Assembly: GCF_042646205.1 (NCBI RefSeq)
Contig: NZ_JBHRTF010000015.1
Span: 1 to 64,000, forward strand
DNA from: Cellvibrio fontiphilus_A
GTDB taxonomy: Bacteria; Pseudomonadota; Gammaproteobacteria; Pseudomonadales; Cellvibrionaceae
Length of the DNA stretch: 64,000 nt
Direction: 5' to 3'
Made by a program: the position numbers and the translations under genes. The notes beneath the pieces were generated by a model. That model was not told where the DNA came from. It saw only the letters and a list, made by a program, of their open reading frames with translations, and ran no database searches. Positions 42,394 to 51,040 of this stretch are shown here, one piece after another. Each line of letters opens with the position of its first letter. The stretch's first letter is position 1.

Positions 42394-45300
42394 ATGTCTC
42401 TACGTAAAAAAAGCACATTGCTCTCGCGCAGCGCGTTGCTTGGCTCCCTGATCGCCTGCAGCCTGCCGCTCTATGCGCAAAACCCGGCGGATTTTTTTAA
42501 AGAAAACAAGGCGTGGGTAACTACCACCAAAGCCAGCGCCGTGGGCAACAAACTGCAACTGGCTCCCAACAGTAAAGAAGGCAATATACTCGCGCTGAGC
42601 GCCAGCAATGGCGAGCACCTGATCGCCCACGAATGGCTGGGCGATTCGGTCTTGGATATGGAGTTTTTGGTCACTGAAGGCAGCGATGCGCAGTTGTTTA
42701 TCCAAGGCCGTTACGCCGTCCCACTGAAAAACGTCACCAACGAGTGGCAACATTTGCGCGCCAAATTCCGCGCCCCGCGCTACAACGAGGCGAGCATCAA
42801 AACCGAACCGGCGCTGATTCTGGAAGTCACCATCAACGGTGAGCCAGTGCTCACTAACGATATACGCACCGGCCTGAGCGAAGGCTCCAGCATTCCTTGG
42901 GAAGGCACCGGCGGCCCCACCAGCTTATTGGTGAAAAAAGGCCAAATGGCGCTGCGCAATTTCACCCTGGCAGGCGCGGATTTCTCGTTAGTAACAGTGC
43001 CCAAAAATTCCGGCGAAGCCACCAATGAAAAAGAGCTGGTGGATTTTGTCGCCCTGGGTAAAGAAACCTTTGGCGCTGTAGGCTGTAACGCCTGCCATTT
43101 GGTGTCCGCAGATGACAGCGGTGTCAGCACCGGCCCTAACCTCTACGGCCTATTTAAACGCGAGCCGCGCAACCGCGAAGTGGTCGAGGGCGGCGAAGGC
43201 CATCGTTTTACCGTAAAAGCGGATCGCCAATACCTGCACCGCAGCCTGCGTGAACCCGAAGCCCAGCTTGCAATTTCAGAGAGTGGCGCCAAAAAAGGCG
43301 AGCCCTATTTGCCGATCATGCCCGCCTTTTCCGCCCAGGTATTAAGTGATGTACAAATCGATGCCATTGGCGATTACCTGGCCACACTGAACCCGCCCGC
43401 CGAACAAGGCCCAGCCATCAAACTACTGGCGCAGACTGGCGCGGAAGAATACGACCCGGTAAAAGACCGCCTGCAATTTTTGGTGGGCGATGAAGTGCGC
43501 ATCCAGCGCGGCCCTATGGTGCTGAGCGATGGTTTTGGCAGCTCCGGTCGCGCCATCCACGTTGGCACCCCTTGGGGCGTGAACTACACCTTTGACCCGC
43601 GCCTGCTGGCCATCACCAAAATCTGGCAAGGTGGCTTTTTGGATATGAGCGGCGAGTTTTTGAATCGCGGTGGCAAGGGTTTGAAAATGGGCTTTGAAAG
43701 CCGCGAGATCAGCCTGGGCAGCAAAGCCTTTTTGCTGGCGCCACTCAATGCCAAAGGCGAAGTGATCGATTTCTCCTTTAAAGAAGCCCAGTATGGCGAT
43801 GCCGCCACTGTAAAAGCCTCACTGGAGAGCAAAGAGGACCACCTGCCCCGCGTGGCCGCGATGGACGCACAATTTTTGGGTTATTTCCGCGACTCCAAAC
43901 AGAAGCAGCAACTGCCCAGCTTCAAATATCGTGTAGGCAAAAACACCCTGGAGATCCAGACCAGTATCGCTGCCGATGGCAATGTGACCGTCACCGTTAA
44001 GGGGGAGCTGGCCAGCCCACAAAGCTTCGCGCTCAATGGCGATGCACTGCAAAACATCAGCAGTAAACAAGGCCAAATCGCCAACCAACAATGGACTTTG
44101 CCCGCCGGTAAAATCAACGCCAGCCTGAGCGCCAAAATGACTCTGGCAAACAACCCTTGGCGCCCGGAAGTAGTGAAGTTCAACCACTATAAACAACCGG
44201 TAAAAATCACCGAATCCAAAGCCAATATGCCTACCGGTTACAAAGTGGAAAGTTACTACCCGCCCAAAGATAATTTTGGCCGCGAGCAATTGTTTGAAGC
44301 CCTGGGTTTAAGCCTGACGGAAGACAACACAGTCGTAATCGCCACCCGCACCGCCGGTATTTGGCGCATGGTGAAAGGCCAATGGCAATTGTTTGCCGAA
44401 GGCACTTTTGACAGTTTGGGCGTAATCGCCGAGGACAAAAAAGGCCTTACCGTTGTTGTCGGCCAAAAAGCCGAATTGACGCGCATCAGCGATACCAATG
44501 GCGATGGCGTGGCGGACAAGTTTGACACCCTGTTCGATGCCCACTCCTACCACGGCAACTATCACACCTATATGCACGGCCCGGCACGTGGCAGCGATGG
44601 CGCCTATTACATTAGCCTCAACCTCGCCCACAACGAAGCTGGCTCCAGCTACAAGGCCGGCGGCCAGTACATGGGCACCGAGGGCGGCTTGGGCGGCTGG
44701 AATATTCGTGTAGAACCCAACGGCAAATTCACCCCCTGGGCTTATGGCCTGCGCAGCCCCGCCGGTTTGGGTACCTCACCGGACGGCCGCCTCTGGTACT
44801 CGGATAACCAGGGCGAGTACATGAGCACCTCCAAGATCTTTGTGATCGAAAAAGATGCCTACTACGGCCACCCATCGGCCTTGGTTGACCTGCCGGGCGT
44901 AACCCCGGAGATGGCAGAAAAAACCCGCGATAGCATGTTCGATAAACGCGCCGATGCGATCATCCTGCTGCCACACAACCGCGTTGCCAACTCACCCGGC
45001 CACCCGGCGTGGGACACCACCAAAGGCAAGTTCGGCCCCTACGCTGGGCAGATGTTGATGGGCGATCAAACCCAATCCAACCTGCTGCGCATTGCGGTGC
45101 AAAGCGTGGATGGCAAAGAGCAAGGCAGTGTGATGCCGTTTATCGATGGTTTGGAATCCGGCGTTATGCGCCCACTGTTCCTGAAAGATGGCAGCCTGTT
45201 ACTCGGCCAAACCGGTCGCGGCTGGCAGGCGAAAGGTGGTCACGTCGCGAGCTTGCAACGCATAGTCTGGGATGGCAAAACCGTCGCACCGGCGATTACC

Positions 45301-45663
45301 GAAATGCTGGCAACACCCACTGGCTTTAGCCTGCAATTAACCCAGCCACTGGCCGCGCAAATCACCGCCGAGCAATTGCAATCACTGCTGGCGCTGGAGT
45401 CATGGGTATATCGCGATGCTGCCGAATACGGTTCGGATGAGTTGGGCATGCAAAAAGAAACCATCAAAGCTCTGCGCATCAGTGCTGACCGCAAATCTAT
45501 CGAGATAGATTTAGCTTCGCTCGCGCAAGCCAAGGTTCACCCACAGCAAACCGCACGGGTGTATCATGCCAACCTCAACAGCAAAACACTGTTTGCGAAA
45601 GATGCACCGGAGAAAATGGAGGCTTATTACACACTCTATAAATTTCCCGCAGCGAAAAAATAG
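42394..45663 (+). CDS. DUF1080-like, cytochrome c and beta-propeller protein
   Basis: A 1089-residue exported protein with three parts. After a signal peptide (ending LYAQ) comes a DUF1080-like beta-sandwich (about 40-205; DMEFLVTEGSDAQLFIQGRY, TNEWQHLRAKFRAP). Next is a class I cytochrome c domain with heme site C231-N-A-C234-H235 and a probable distal Met in LPIMPAFS. The last 700 residues hold a beta-rich region and a six-bladed sorbosone-dehydrogenase-like propeller (ARGSDGAYYISLNLAHNEAG, YGLRSPAGLGTSPDGRLWY, LMGDQTQSNLLRI), as in PVC-type DUF7133 proteins. It probably oxidises or handles sugars in the periplasm, with electrons leaving through the heme; this is inference. Confidence 0.82.
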   Translation: MSLRKKSTLLSRSALLGSLIACSLPLYAQNPADFFKENKAWVTTTKASAVGNKLQLAPNSKEGNILALSASNGEHLIAHEWLGDSVLDMEFLVTEGSDAQLFIQGRYAVPLKNVTNEWQHLRAKFRAPRYNEASIKTEPALILEVTINGEPVLTNDIRTGLSEGSSIPWEGTGGPTSLLVKKGQMALRNFTLAGADFSLVTVPKNSGEATNEKELVDFVALGKETFGAVGCNACHLVSADDSGVSTGPNLYGLFKREPRNREVVEGGEGHRFTVKADRQYLHRSLREPEAQLAISESGAKKGEPYLPIMPAFSAQVLSDVQIDAIGDYLATLNPPAEQGPAIKLLAQTGAEEYDPVKDRLQFLVGDEVRIQRGPMVLSDGFGSSGRAIHVGTPWGVNYTFDPRLLAITKIWQGGFLDMSGEFLNRGGKGLKMGFESREISLGSKAFLLAPLNAKGEVIDFSFKEAQYGDAATVKASLESKEDHLPRVAAMDAQFLGYFRDSKQKQQLPSFKYRVGKNTLEIQTSIAADGNVTVTVKGELASPQSFALNGDALQNISSKQGQIANQQWTLPAGKINASLSAKMTLANNPWRPEVVKFNHYKQPVKITESKANMPTGYKVESYYPPKDNFGREQLFEALGLSLTEDNTVVIATRTAGIWRMVKGQWQLFAEGTFDSLGVIAEDKKGLTVVVGQKAELTRISDTNGDGVADKFDTLFDAHSYHGNYHTYMHGPARGSDGAYYISLNLAHNEAGSSYKAGGQYMGTEGGLGGWNIRVEPNGKFTPWAYGLRSPAGLGTSPDGRLWYSDNQGEYMSTSKIFVIEKDAYYGHPSALVDLPGVTPEMAEKTRDSMFDKRADAIILLPHNRVANSPGHPAWDTTKGKFGPYAGQMLMGDQTQSNLLRIAVQSVDGKEQGSVMPFIDGLESGVMRPLFLKDGSLLLGQTGRGWQAKGGHVASLQRIVWDGKTVAPAITEMLATPTGFSLQLTQPLAAQITAEQLQSLLALESWVYRDAAEYGSDELGMQKETIKALRISADRKSIEIDLASLAQAKVHPQQTARVYHANLNSKTLFAKDAPEKMEAYYTLYKFPAAKK

Positions 45664-45691
45664 TTTCTCGCTGTTGCACCTTGTAAGGTAG

Positions 45692-45755
45692 AAGCCGGAC
45701 ACCGGTGTTTGCTCAACGGATAGCCCCAGAGCAAACACCGCCATCCGGCTTTTTC
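45692..45755 (+). terminator. Long terminator hairpin before the TonB receptor
   Basis: A 12-bp perfect stem (CGGTGTTTGCTC, 45703-45714, with GAGCAAACACCG, 45729-45740), extended after a 4-base internal loop by AAGCCGG / CCGGCTT and a T run. It lies 29 bases past the stop of the cytochrome/propeller gene and 43 bases before the next start, so the TonB receptor probably has its own promoter in the A/T-rich gap, or read-through is regulated. Confidence 0.8.
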
Positions 45756-45798
45756 ACGTCTGATGGATCGGTATTTTTAATTTTATAAAAGGCTTTAT

Positions 45799-47661
45799 AT
45801 GAAACACTTCCGTTTGACGCCGCTAATTGCAGCACTAGTCACCCTGCCCGCAGTATCCGCCACCGAAGAATTAATCATTACCGGCAGTTACAACCCGGTC
45901 ACCAACGAACAACTTTCTTCGTCCGTCTCGGTGTTAAATCAAGAGCAATTATTGCGACTGAGCAATCACAGTTTGATTGATGCCCTGCGTCAAATTCCCA
46001 GTTTATGGGTGGAAGAACAAGGTGGCCCCGGCGGAGTTACCTCCATTAATTTGCGCGGCGCCGAAGCAAACCACACATTGGTTTTACTCGATGGTGTGCA
46101 ATTAAATGACCCCACCAATACCCGTGGCGGCGCATTCGATTTGAAAGGTATTAACATCGAATCCATCGAGCGCATTGAAATTATTCGCGGCGCACAATCG
46201 GCCATTTACGGCTCCGATGCACTCGCCGGTGTCATTCACATCATCACCCAAACCCCGGGCAAAAAATCCACTACCTTGAATGCCAGTATCGGTGAAGACG
46301 ATTACGCCAGTACCGGCGTTACGGCAAGTGGCGCCATCGGCCAAGTGGGTTACGCATTCACACTTCAAACCACTGACGCCGGTGAACCGGTTGCCGGTAG
46401 CACCGCAAAAAATAAAGAATTTTCAGGCCGCTTGAATTGGCAGCAAGAAAATCACGCACTGAATTTTAGTTATCGCTATTTTGATGGCGAACGCACCAGC
46501 TTCCCCGAACAAAGTGGCGGCCCGGAATATGCACAGCAACCGGATTTAGATGAAGGCGAATACACCGATAAAAGTGCAGCACTCAGCTGGACCATGCAGG
46601 TCAATAATGTTTGGCAAAGTAAAACCAGCGCGAGCTGGTATCGACGCGATGAAAACCAAACTTCACCCGGCATTTTGCCTTTTGATGCCGTTCCGCCCAA
46701 CGGCGCCATTATCGATTTTGAACGCACCCAATTTAGCTGGATCAATACCCTCGGTGATCAACAAAAAATCTGGGCAAATATTGGCCTAGAAACCAAACGT
46801 GAAGATGGCATCAGCGAAGGTTATTTATTCGCGCCTGAAGTGTTCCCGTTAAATTTTGCATTAGAGCGCGAAATCAACAGCGCCTTTATTAATTTAAATG
46901 CTTACGCAACGGATAATTGGTTAATACAAGCCAGTCTGCGCCGCGACGATGCCGATAATGTTGCCGCCAATGACTCGGGCCACATAGGTACGCGTTACAA
47001 AATTAACGACAACATTTCCTGGTTTGCCAACTGGGGCCAAGGGTTTAAATTGCCCAGCTTTTTTGCGCTCGGCCACCCGTTTGTCGGCAATGCAGATTTA
47101 GTGGAAGAAACGGTCACTACCAGCGACACTGGTTTTGAATACAATCGCGATTTAATCAGCACGCGTTTGAGTGTGTTTCACCACAAATACAAAAACCTGA
47201 TTGATTACGATGGTGAAAACAATACCAACGTTAATCGTTCACCGGTAAAAACCCAAGGCGTGGAGGCGGAACTCAATTGGCAATTGCTGCAAAACCTGCA
47301 CTGGCGCGTTCACGGCAGTTATGCCGATATCGACATGCCCAGTTCGGAAACACACCTCTTAGGCCGCCCACAAGCCACCTACGGCAGCGCGTTTTACTAC
47401 ACCATCAATAATGTCTGGTCACTTAACCTGAATTATTTGCGCGTAGATGAACGCTTTGCCGTAAGCCGCTACACCGGCACCGGCGCAGAAGAAATTCTGG
47501 ATGCCTACCACCGCATCGACGCCAACATCCGCTGGAATATTAATGCCAACACCCAGCTGGGTTTAACCCTGGAAAACCTCGCCGACGAAACCTACTACAC
47601 CGACATAGGCTTCCCTGCGCCCAGCCGTTTGGCCAAGTTGAATTTGCGTTTGAGTTTTTAA
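45799..47661 (+). CDS. TonB-dependent receptor, BtuB-like
   Basis: A 620-residue outer-membrane receptor with a signal peptide ending AVSA, a TonB box-like start (EELIITGSY), a plug domain (DALRQIPSLWVEEQGGPGG, INLRGAEANHTLVLLDGVQL, ERIEIIRGAQSAIYGSDALA) and a barrel ending LNLRLSF. The plug and size are like BtuB, the cobalamin receptor, and it may be annotated so. I see no cobalamin riboswitch upstream and no B12 genes nearby, while a DUF1080/cytochrome pair precedes it, so a sugar or other ligand is possible. Confidence 0.85.
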   Translation: MKHFRLTPLIAALVTLPAVSATEELIITGSYNPVTNEQLSSSVSVLNQEQLLRLSNHSLIDALRQIPSLWVEEQGGPGGVTSINLRGAEANHTLVLLDGVQLNDPTNTRGGAFDLKGINIESIERIEIIRGAQSAIYGSDALAGVIHIITQTPGKKSTTLNASIGEDDYASTGVTASGAIGQVGYAFTLQTTDAGEPVAGSTAKNKEFSGRLNWQQENHALNFSYRYFDGERTSFPEQSGGPEYAQQPDLDEGEYTDKSAALSWTMQVNNVWQSKTSASWYRRDENQTSPGILPFDAVPPNGAIIDFERTQFSWINTLGDQQKIWANIGLETKREDGISEGYLFAPEVFPLNFALEREINSAFINLNAYATDNWLIQASLRRDDADNVAANDSGHIGTRYKINDNISWFANWGQGFKLPSFFALGHPFVGNADLVEETVTTSDTGFEYNRDLISTRLSVFHHKYKNLIDYDGENNTNVNRSPVKTQGVEAELNWQLLQNLHWRVHGSYADIDMPSSETHLLGRPQATYGSAFYYTINNVWSLNLNYLRVDERFAVSRYTGTGAEEILDAYHRIDANIRWNINANTQLGLTLENLADETYYTDIGFPAPSRLAKLNLRLSF

Positions 47662-47678
47662 GATTTAACGGCATAAAT

Positions 47679-47713
47679 AAAAACGCCCAAGCAATTTTTT
47701 GCTTGGGCGTTTT
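47679..47713. terminator. Bidirectional terminator
   Basis: Stem of 15-16 bp (AAAACGCCCAAGCAA with TTGCTTGGGCGTTTT) and loop TTTT, with T runs on both strands, between the convergent TonB receptor and the small minus-strand gene. Confidence 0.9.
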
Positions 47714-47776
47714 TTTGGTTTTGGAGCGAGCCTTGCGAAACAAGCAACCAGTTAATAATTAACTGCAATAACAACA

Positions 47777-47965
47777 CTAGGCTTCAGAAAAGGCATACTC
47801 GAATTCGTAGAAGTGTTTACCATTTTCTATTTTGATCAGCATTTTTCCAGAAATACCACTCAGCTCTCCCGCCCCCGAAGCACGTCGGCACCGCATGAGG
47901 TGAGCGTTAAAGCCCGGCAATTTAATACTGGCCACCACGCGGCTCAGCAGCTCAATATCATTCAT
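47777..47965 (-). CDS. Small protein of unknown function
   Basis: A 62-residue frame whose ATG overlaps the stop of the DUF1961 gene (ATGAATGA arrangement). It has a leading helix (NDIELLSRVVASI), a Cys-Arg-Arg stretch and a C-terminal beta-like segment (KMLIKIENGKHFYEFEYAF). No transmembrane segment or signal. I do not recognise it; support is the tight coupling and that it ends before a terminator. It could also be a chance frame. Confidence 0.45.
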   Translation of the reverse strand: MNDIELLSRVVASIKLPGFNAHLMRCRRASGAGELSGISGKMLIKIENGKHFYEFEYAFSEA

Positions 47966-48704
47966 CACCGACGTTTAATCCCCACACCTGAAAATTGCGA
48001 TAGCGGAAATGGCTCCACTGCATTTGGCGGAAACCGATTTTTCCGCCGGCCAGCGGGCCGCCGGTATCGACATCGTTAATGAGCGATTGGTTATCGATGT
48101 AATCAATCACGCTGCGCCCATCAATTAGCAGACGAATATGCGCGCCCTGTTTTATCAGGGTGATTTTATGGATGGCGGTGGATTGGGTCGGAATGCCCTC
48201 GCTGCCGGACTGTAGCAAACTGAAGGTGTTATTTTTGCGCAAGTTAGCGTGGACTCGCCCCGGTTCATGGGCGACATTGGCGTAATAGGAGATGTGATAA
48301 TTTTTTATCTTGCCGTTGGTGTATTGGGTAAAAGTGCCGTCGCGCGCGGGTAAGGTGGGCGCAAAAATATCCTCGCCGTTTTCGCCGCGTGCGGCAAAAA
48401 ATACAATCAATAATCCGGCATCAGTCGCGAGGTTTTGTACCTCCCAGCTAGCGATAAAACTGTCGGGAAAATCCTGCGGGCACCAAAACACATGGTGCGC
48501 AGATTGTTGCGGGGAAAACATTTCCATCCAACCAGCGCGAAATTTTACCTGCGCATTGCCTTCCATTATCCAGTTGGCCACCGATTCTTTATCGCGCATG
48601 CTTGATTGATAAAGCAACTTGCCTTTGGCGGGAAAAGCATTGGCAGGCAAAGTAAAAAATAACGCCACCAACAAGATAAACAAGCGTGAAAATAGCGGTG
48701 TCAT
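47958..48704 (-). CDS. DUF1961 (YesU-like) exported protein
   Basis: A 248-residue exported protein: signal peptide ending ANAF and a concanavalin-like beta-sandwich. The stretches ANWIMEGNAQVKFRAGWMEM, HHVFWCPQDFPDSFIASWEV and GGKIGFRQMQWSHFRYRNF are those of DUF1961, the family of Bacillus subtilis YesU from the rhamnogalacturonan gene cluster. Its biochemical role is not settled; binding or cutting a glycan is likely by fold. It lies near other carbohydrate-linked genes but apart from an obvious operon except for the small gene downstream. Confidence 0.82.
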   Translation of the reverse strand: MTPLFSRLFILLVALFFTLPANAFPAKGKLLYQSSMRDKESVANWIMEGNAQVKFRAGWMEMFSPQQSAHHVFWCPQDFPDSFIASWEVQNLATDAGLLIVFFAARGENGEDIFAPTLPARDGTFTQYTNGKIKNYHISYYANVAHEPGRVHANLRKNNTFSLLQSGSEGIPTQSTAIHKITLIKQGAHIRLLIDGRSVIDYIDNQSLINDVDTGGPLAGGKIGFRQMQWSHFRYRNFQVWGLNVGDE

Positions 48705-48781
48705 AACGGCCCCGTGAATAGCATTTGCCGCAGTATTTCAAATAATCACGCGTGATTCATCCCTATTTTTTGGTGATTCAA

Positions 48782-49093
48782 TCAGCGTGAAAGCGAGGCA
48801 TAGACTCCATCCATCTGCTGCGCCAGCGCCAAATCCTTGTCGCTAACACCACCTGCATCGTGCGTGGTCAGTTGTACATTGACCCGATTGTAAACATTGC
48901 TCCACTCCGGGTGATGATTCACTTTTTCACAATAAAGAGCGCAGATAGTCATAAAACCAAAGGCATGTTGAAAATGAGTAAATTTATATTCTTTAGTGAG
49001 TTTTTCATTGTGAAGTGACCAACCACTTGCAGTTTGATTCAGCGCGACCAATGCCCCGGCAAGTTGTTCAGGCGTTAATTTTTGTGTAGGCAT
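48782..49093 (-). CDS. 4a-hydroxytetrahydrobiopterin dehydratase
   Basis: A 103-residue PCD/DCoH family protein that dehydrates 4a-hydroxytetrahydropterin, formed by aromatic amino acid hydroxylases. The signature region is intact: EKVNHHPEWSNVYNRVNVQ then LTTHDAGGVSDKDLALA. The length fits the single-domain family (PhhB). No phenylalanine hydroxylase gene is adjacent; it stands as a single gene between the DUF1961 and S41 genes. Confidence 0.93.
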   Translation of the reverse strand: MPTQKLTPEQLAGALVALNQTASGWSLHNEKLTKEYKFTHFQHAFGFMTICALYCEKVNHHPEWSNVYNRVNVQLTTHDAGGVSDKDLALAQQMDGVYASLSR

Positions 49094-49141
49094 ATTGATA
49101 AGTACTCTGCATTTAGAAAAATCAACTGATTAGCTACAAAC

Positions 49142-49171
49142 AAAAAGGCTTCCACTGTGGGAAGCCTTTTT
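49142..49171. terminator. Terminator of the S41 protease gene
   Basis: Stem AAAAAGGCTTCC / GGAAGCCTTTTT (12 bp) with loop ACTGTG, 15 bases past the stop of the S41 gene at 49186. T runs on both strands let it act either way. Confidence 0.9.
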
Positions 49172-49185
49172 GCAATTCACTAACG

Positions 49186-50796
49186 CTATTTATCCAACAC
49201 CATAATTTTTCGTATCTCAGGCAAAATAAATTCCCCCTGCTCCGCTTCGGCCTGCGTTTTTTGCAGGTTGCGGGTGACGGTGGCGGCGCAACTTCCTGTT
49301 GCGCGAAAGCGCAGTGCGGTGGCGAGCATAGTTTCATTGGCGTCGCCGAGTTGGCGGGTCAGATCATCCTCTGCGCTGCAACCTTTAATCCGCGTGGTGC
49401 CGTTGTCGCTATTGGATGGAATAAAACCATCGCTGTACTCACCAAAACCTTTGGCGTTAGCCCCTTTAAGTTGGATGGTGTAATAGGTGGTGCCGCAATT
49501 ATGTTCCGGGTAAAAGCCATAGGGTTTACCACACGTAGTTCCGCCAATTAAGAACACCTGCACATTGGCACCGCGCAAGCCGTTAATAATGGCCTCGCTC
49601 GCCGAGCAAGTGGATTCACTGGAGAGAATGTAAACACGATTTAAATTTAATGTGGGCAAAGCCAGGTTGCGATTTAAACCGTAAATACCTTCATCCAAAA
49701 ACGGGAATGGCTCCAGCCGTGGCTGTTTGGAATTTTGAATTTGTTCGTAAAACACTTTACCGGCAACATTGCTGCCGCTAATCATGTAGGAGGCAAGGCT
49801 GGCAATGGATAACAAACCGCCACCGTTGTAGCGCAAATCCAACACCAAATCACTCACGCCGGCTTGTTGTAATTGATTGATGGCAACAACCCATTCATCC
49901 TGGGATTTTTCCACGTGGGTGTTAAACACCAGATAACCCACGGGGCCAGTGCTAGTGTCCAACACCGCTGTTTTTAATACAGTTTTGCTATCGATTTGGG
50001 CAGATTGCAAACTGACATTTTTGGTGGTGCCGTCGGTTGCTTGCAATTCAAAATTATGCGCGGCGCCCAATACACTGGGAAATAAACCTTCATTCAGCGC
50101 GTTTAAACCTGCATCGCTATTTTCATTAATTAAATCGTAGTTATCGATTTTTATAACGCGATCACCGCGCTGCACGCCGGCATTTGCGGCCGGCGAACCC
50201 GGCTCCACATAGGCGATATAAAAGCGGCGCGGCGGCGTACTGGAATAAACTTTCAGGCGATAGCCATAGTCGTAGCTAATGCCTGCCTCCCAGGCTTCGG
50301 CATCCGCCGTTGGCTCATAAAAATGGAAATTATCTTTGGGCGCACCTGAGCTGGTAGTGCGATTGGTTTTTAACAGCATGAAATAATCTTGCGGGGTTTC
50401 ACTTGCCACAGTGGGCGAGCGATCCGTCACTTCGTCGAACCACAAATAGGTTTCATTGGTCCAGGAGCGCAGAAAGTTCTTTTCGTCCGTGCGCGTACCT
50501 CTTTTATCGGGGAAGGCGATGTTAGTAAATTGGCTGCGCCCGCTGCGCGGTGCTTCGCAGAGATTGGCAAACTTATCTGATGACTCATAGACACCTGATG
50601 ACCCGCCGGTGTCATTTTTCACCGGCTTGGGGCCAAGCACTGTGCTGTTGCCCCCGCCACAGGCAGCCAAGGTAAATATCAACCCGCCAAGGGCTATAGC
50701 TTTTACGCCACACACTGACAATTTGGGCAGAGTTAATTTGGATGAGGCGAATCTGGAGGATGTGGCCGCTTCCGGTAATGCGCTGATTTTATTCAC
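49186..50796 (-). CDS. S41 family peptidase lipoprotein with PDZ domain
   Basis: A 536-residue protein. A long N-terminal region precedes the hydrophobic stretch and lipobox LAACGGG, giving a lipidated Cys near residue 46. A PDZ domain follows (YVEPGSPAANAGVQRGDRVI, about residues 190-260), then the S41 tail-specific protease domain with VLDLRYNGGGLLS, and the nucleophile Ser in SSESTCSASEAIINGL. Start is GTG 50796 with AGGA seven bases upstream; the frame opens earlier at 50913 but without a site. Probably acts on periplasmic or outer-membrane proteins; substrate unknown. Confidence 0.88.
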   Translation of the reverse strand: MNKISALPEAATSSRFASSKLTLPKLSVCGVKAIALGGLIFTLAACGGGNSTVLGPKPVKNDTGGSSGVYESSDKFANLCEAPRSGRSQFTNIAFPDKRGTRTDEKNFLRSWTNETYLWFDEVTDRSPTVASETPQDYFMLLKTNRTTSSGAPKDNFHFYEPTADAEAWEAGISYDYGYRLKVYSSTPPRRFYIAYVEPGSPAANAGVQRGDRVIKIDNYDLINENSDAGLNALNEGLFPSVLGAAHNFELQATDGTTKNVSLQSAQIDSKTVLKTAVLDTSTGPVGYLVFNTHVEKSQDEWVVAINQLQQAGVSDLVLDLRYNGGGLLSIASLASYMISGSNVAGKVFYEQIQNSKQPRLEPFPFLDEGIYGLNRNLALPTLNLNRVYILSSESTCSASEAIINGLRGANVQVFLIGGTTCGKPYGFYPEHNCGTTYYTIQLKGANAKGFGEYSDGFIPSNSDNGTTRIKGCSAEDDLTRQLGDANETMLATALRFRATGSCAATVTRNLQKTQAEAEQGEFILPEIRKIMVLDK

Positions 50797-50976
50797 TGGA
50801 GATTCCTTTTGTGCTCGCGATGGATTCTGGTCATGCCGGTTTGCCAAAACAGCATAAAAGAGCCGCGCACAAGACACCAGAGCCCACACAACAGTCTGCG
50901 AAATACAAAGCAAAAAAAGCCGCTAGCAACACCCGCAAATTGCAGATGCTGTAGCGGCAGAGGCTTTGCTAGAGCA

Positions 50977-51003
50977 TTTGGTGCAGGCAGTGCCCGCACC
51001 AAA
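50977..51003 (-). other. Hairpin downstream of xylA
   Basis: Inverted repeat TTTGGTGC / GCACCAAA (8 bp), partly extended inward by GGC/GCC, 38 bases past the xylA stop. It lacks a T run after the stem on the xylA strand, so it is a weak terminator at best. Confidence 0.4.
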
Positions 51004-51040
51004 AAAAGCGAATAAAAGCCAGTGATTAACGAACCGGCAA

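Noticed and set aside
45664..45798. Possible cobalamin riboswitch before the BtuB-like receptor
   Set aside because: No conserved B12-box or multi-helix arrangement was seen; the gap is taken up by a terminator hairpin.
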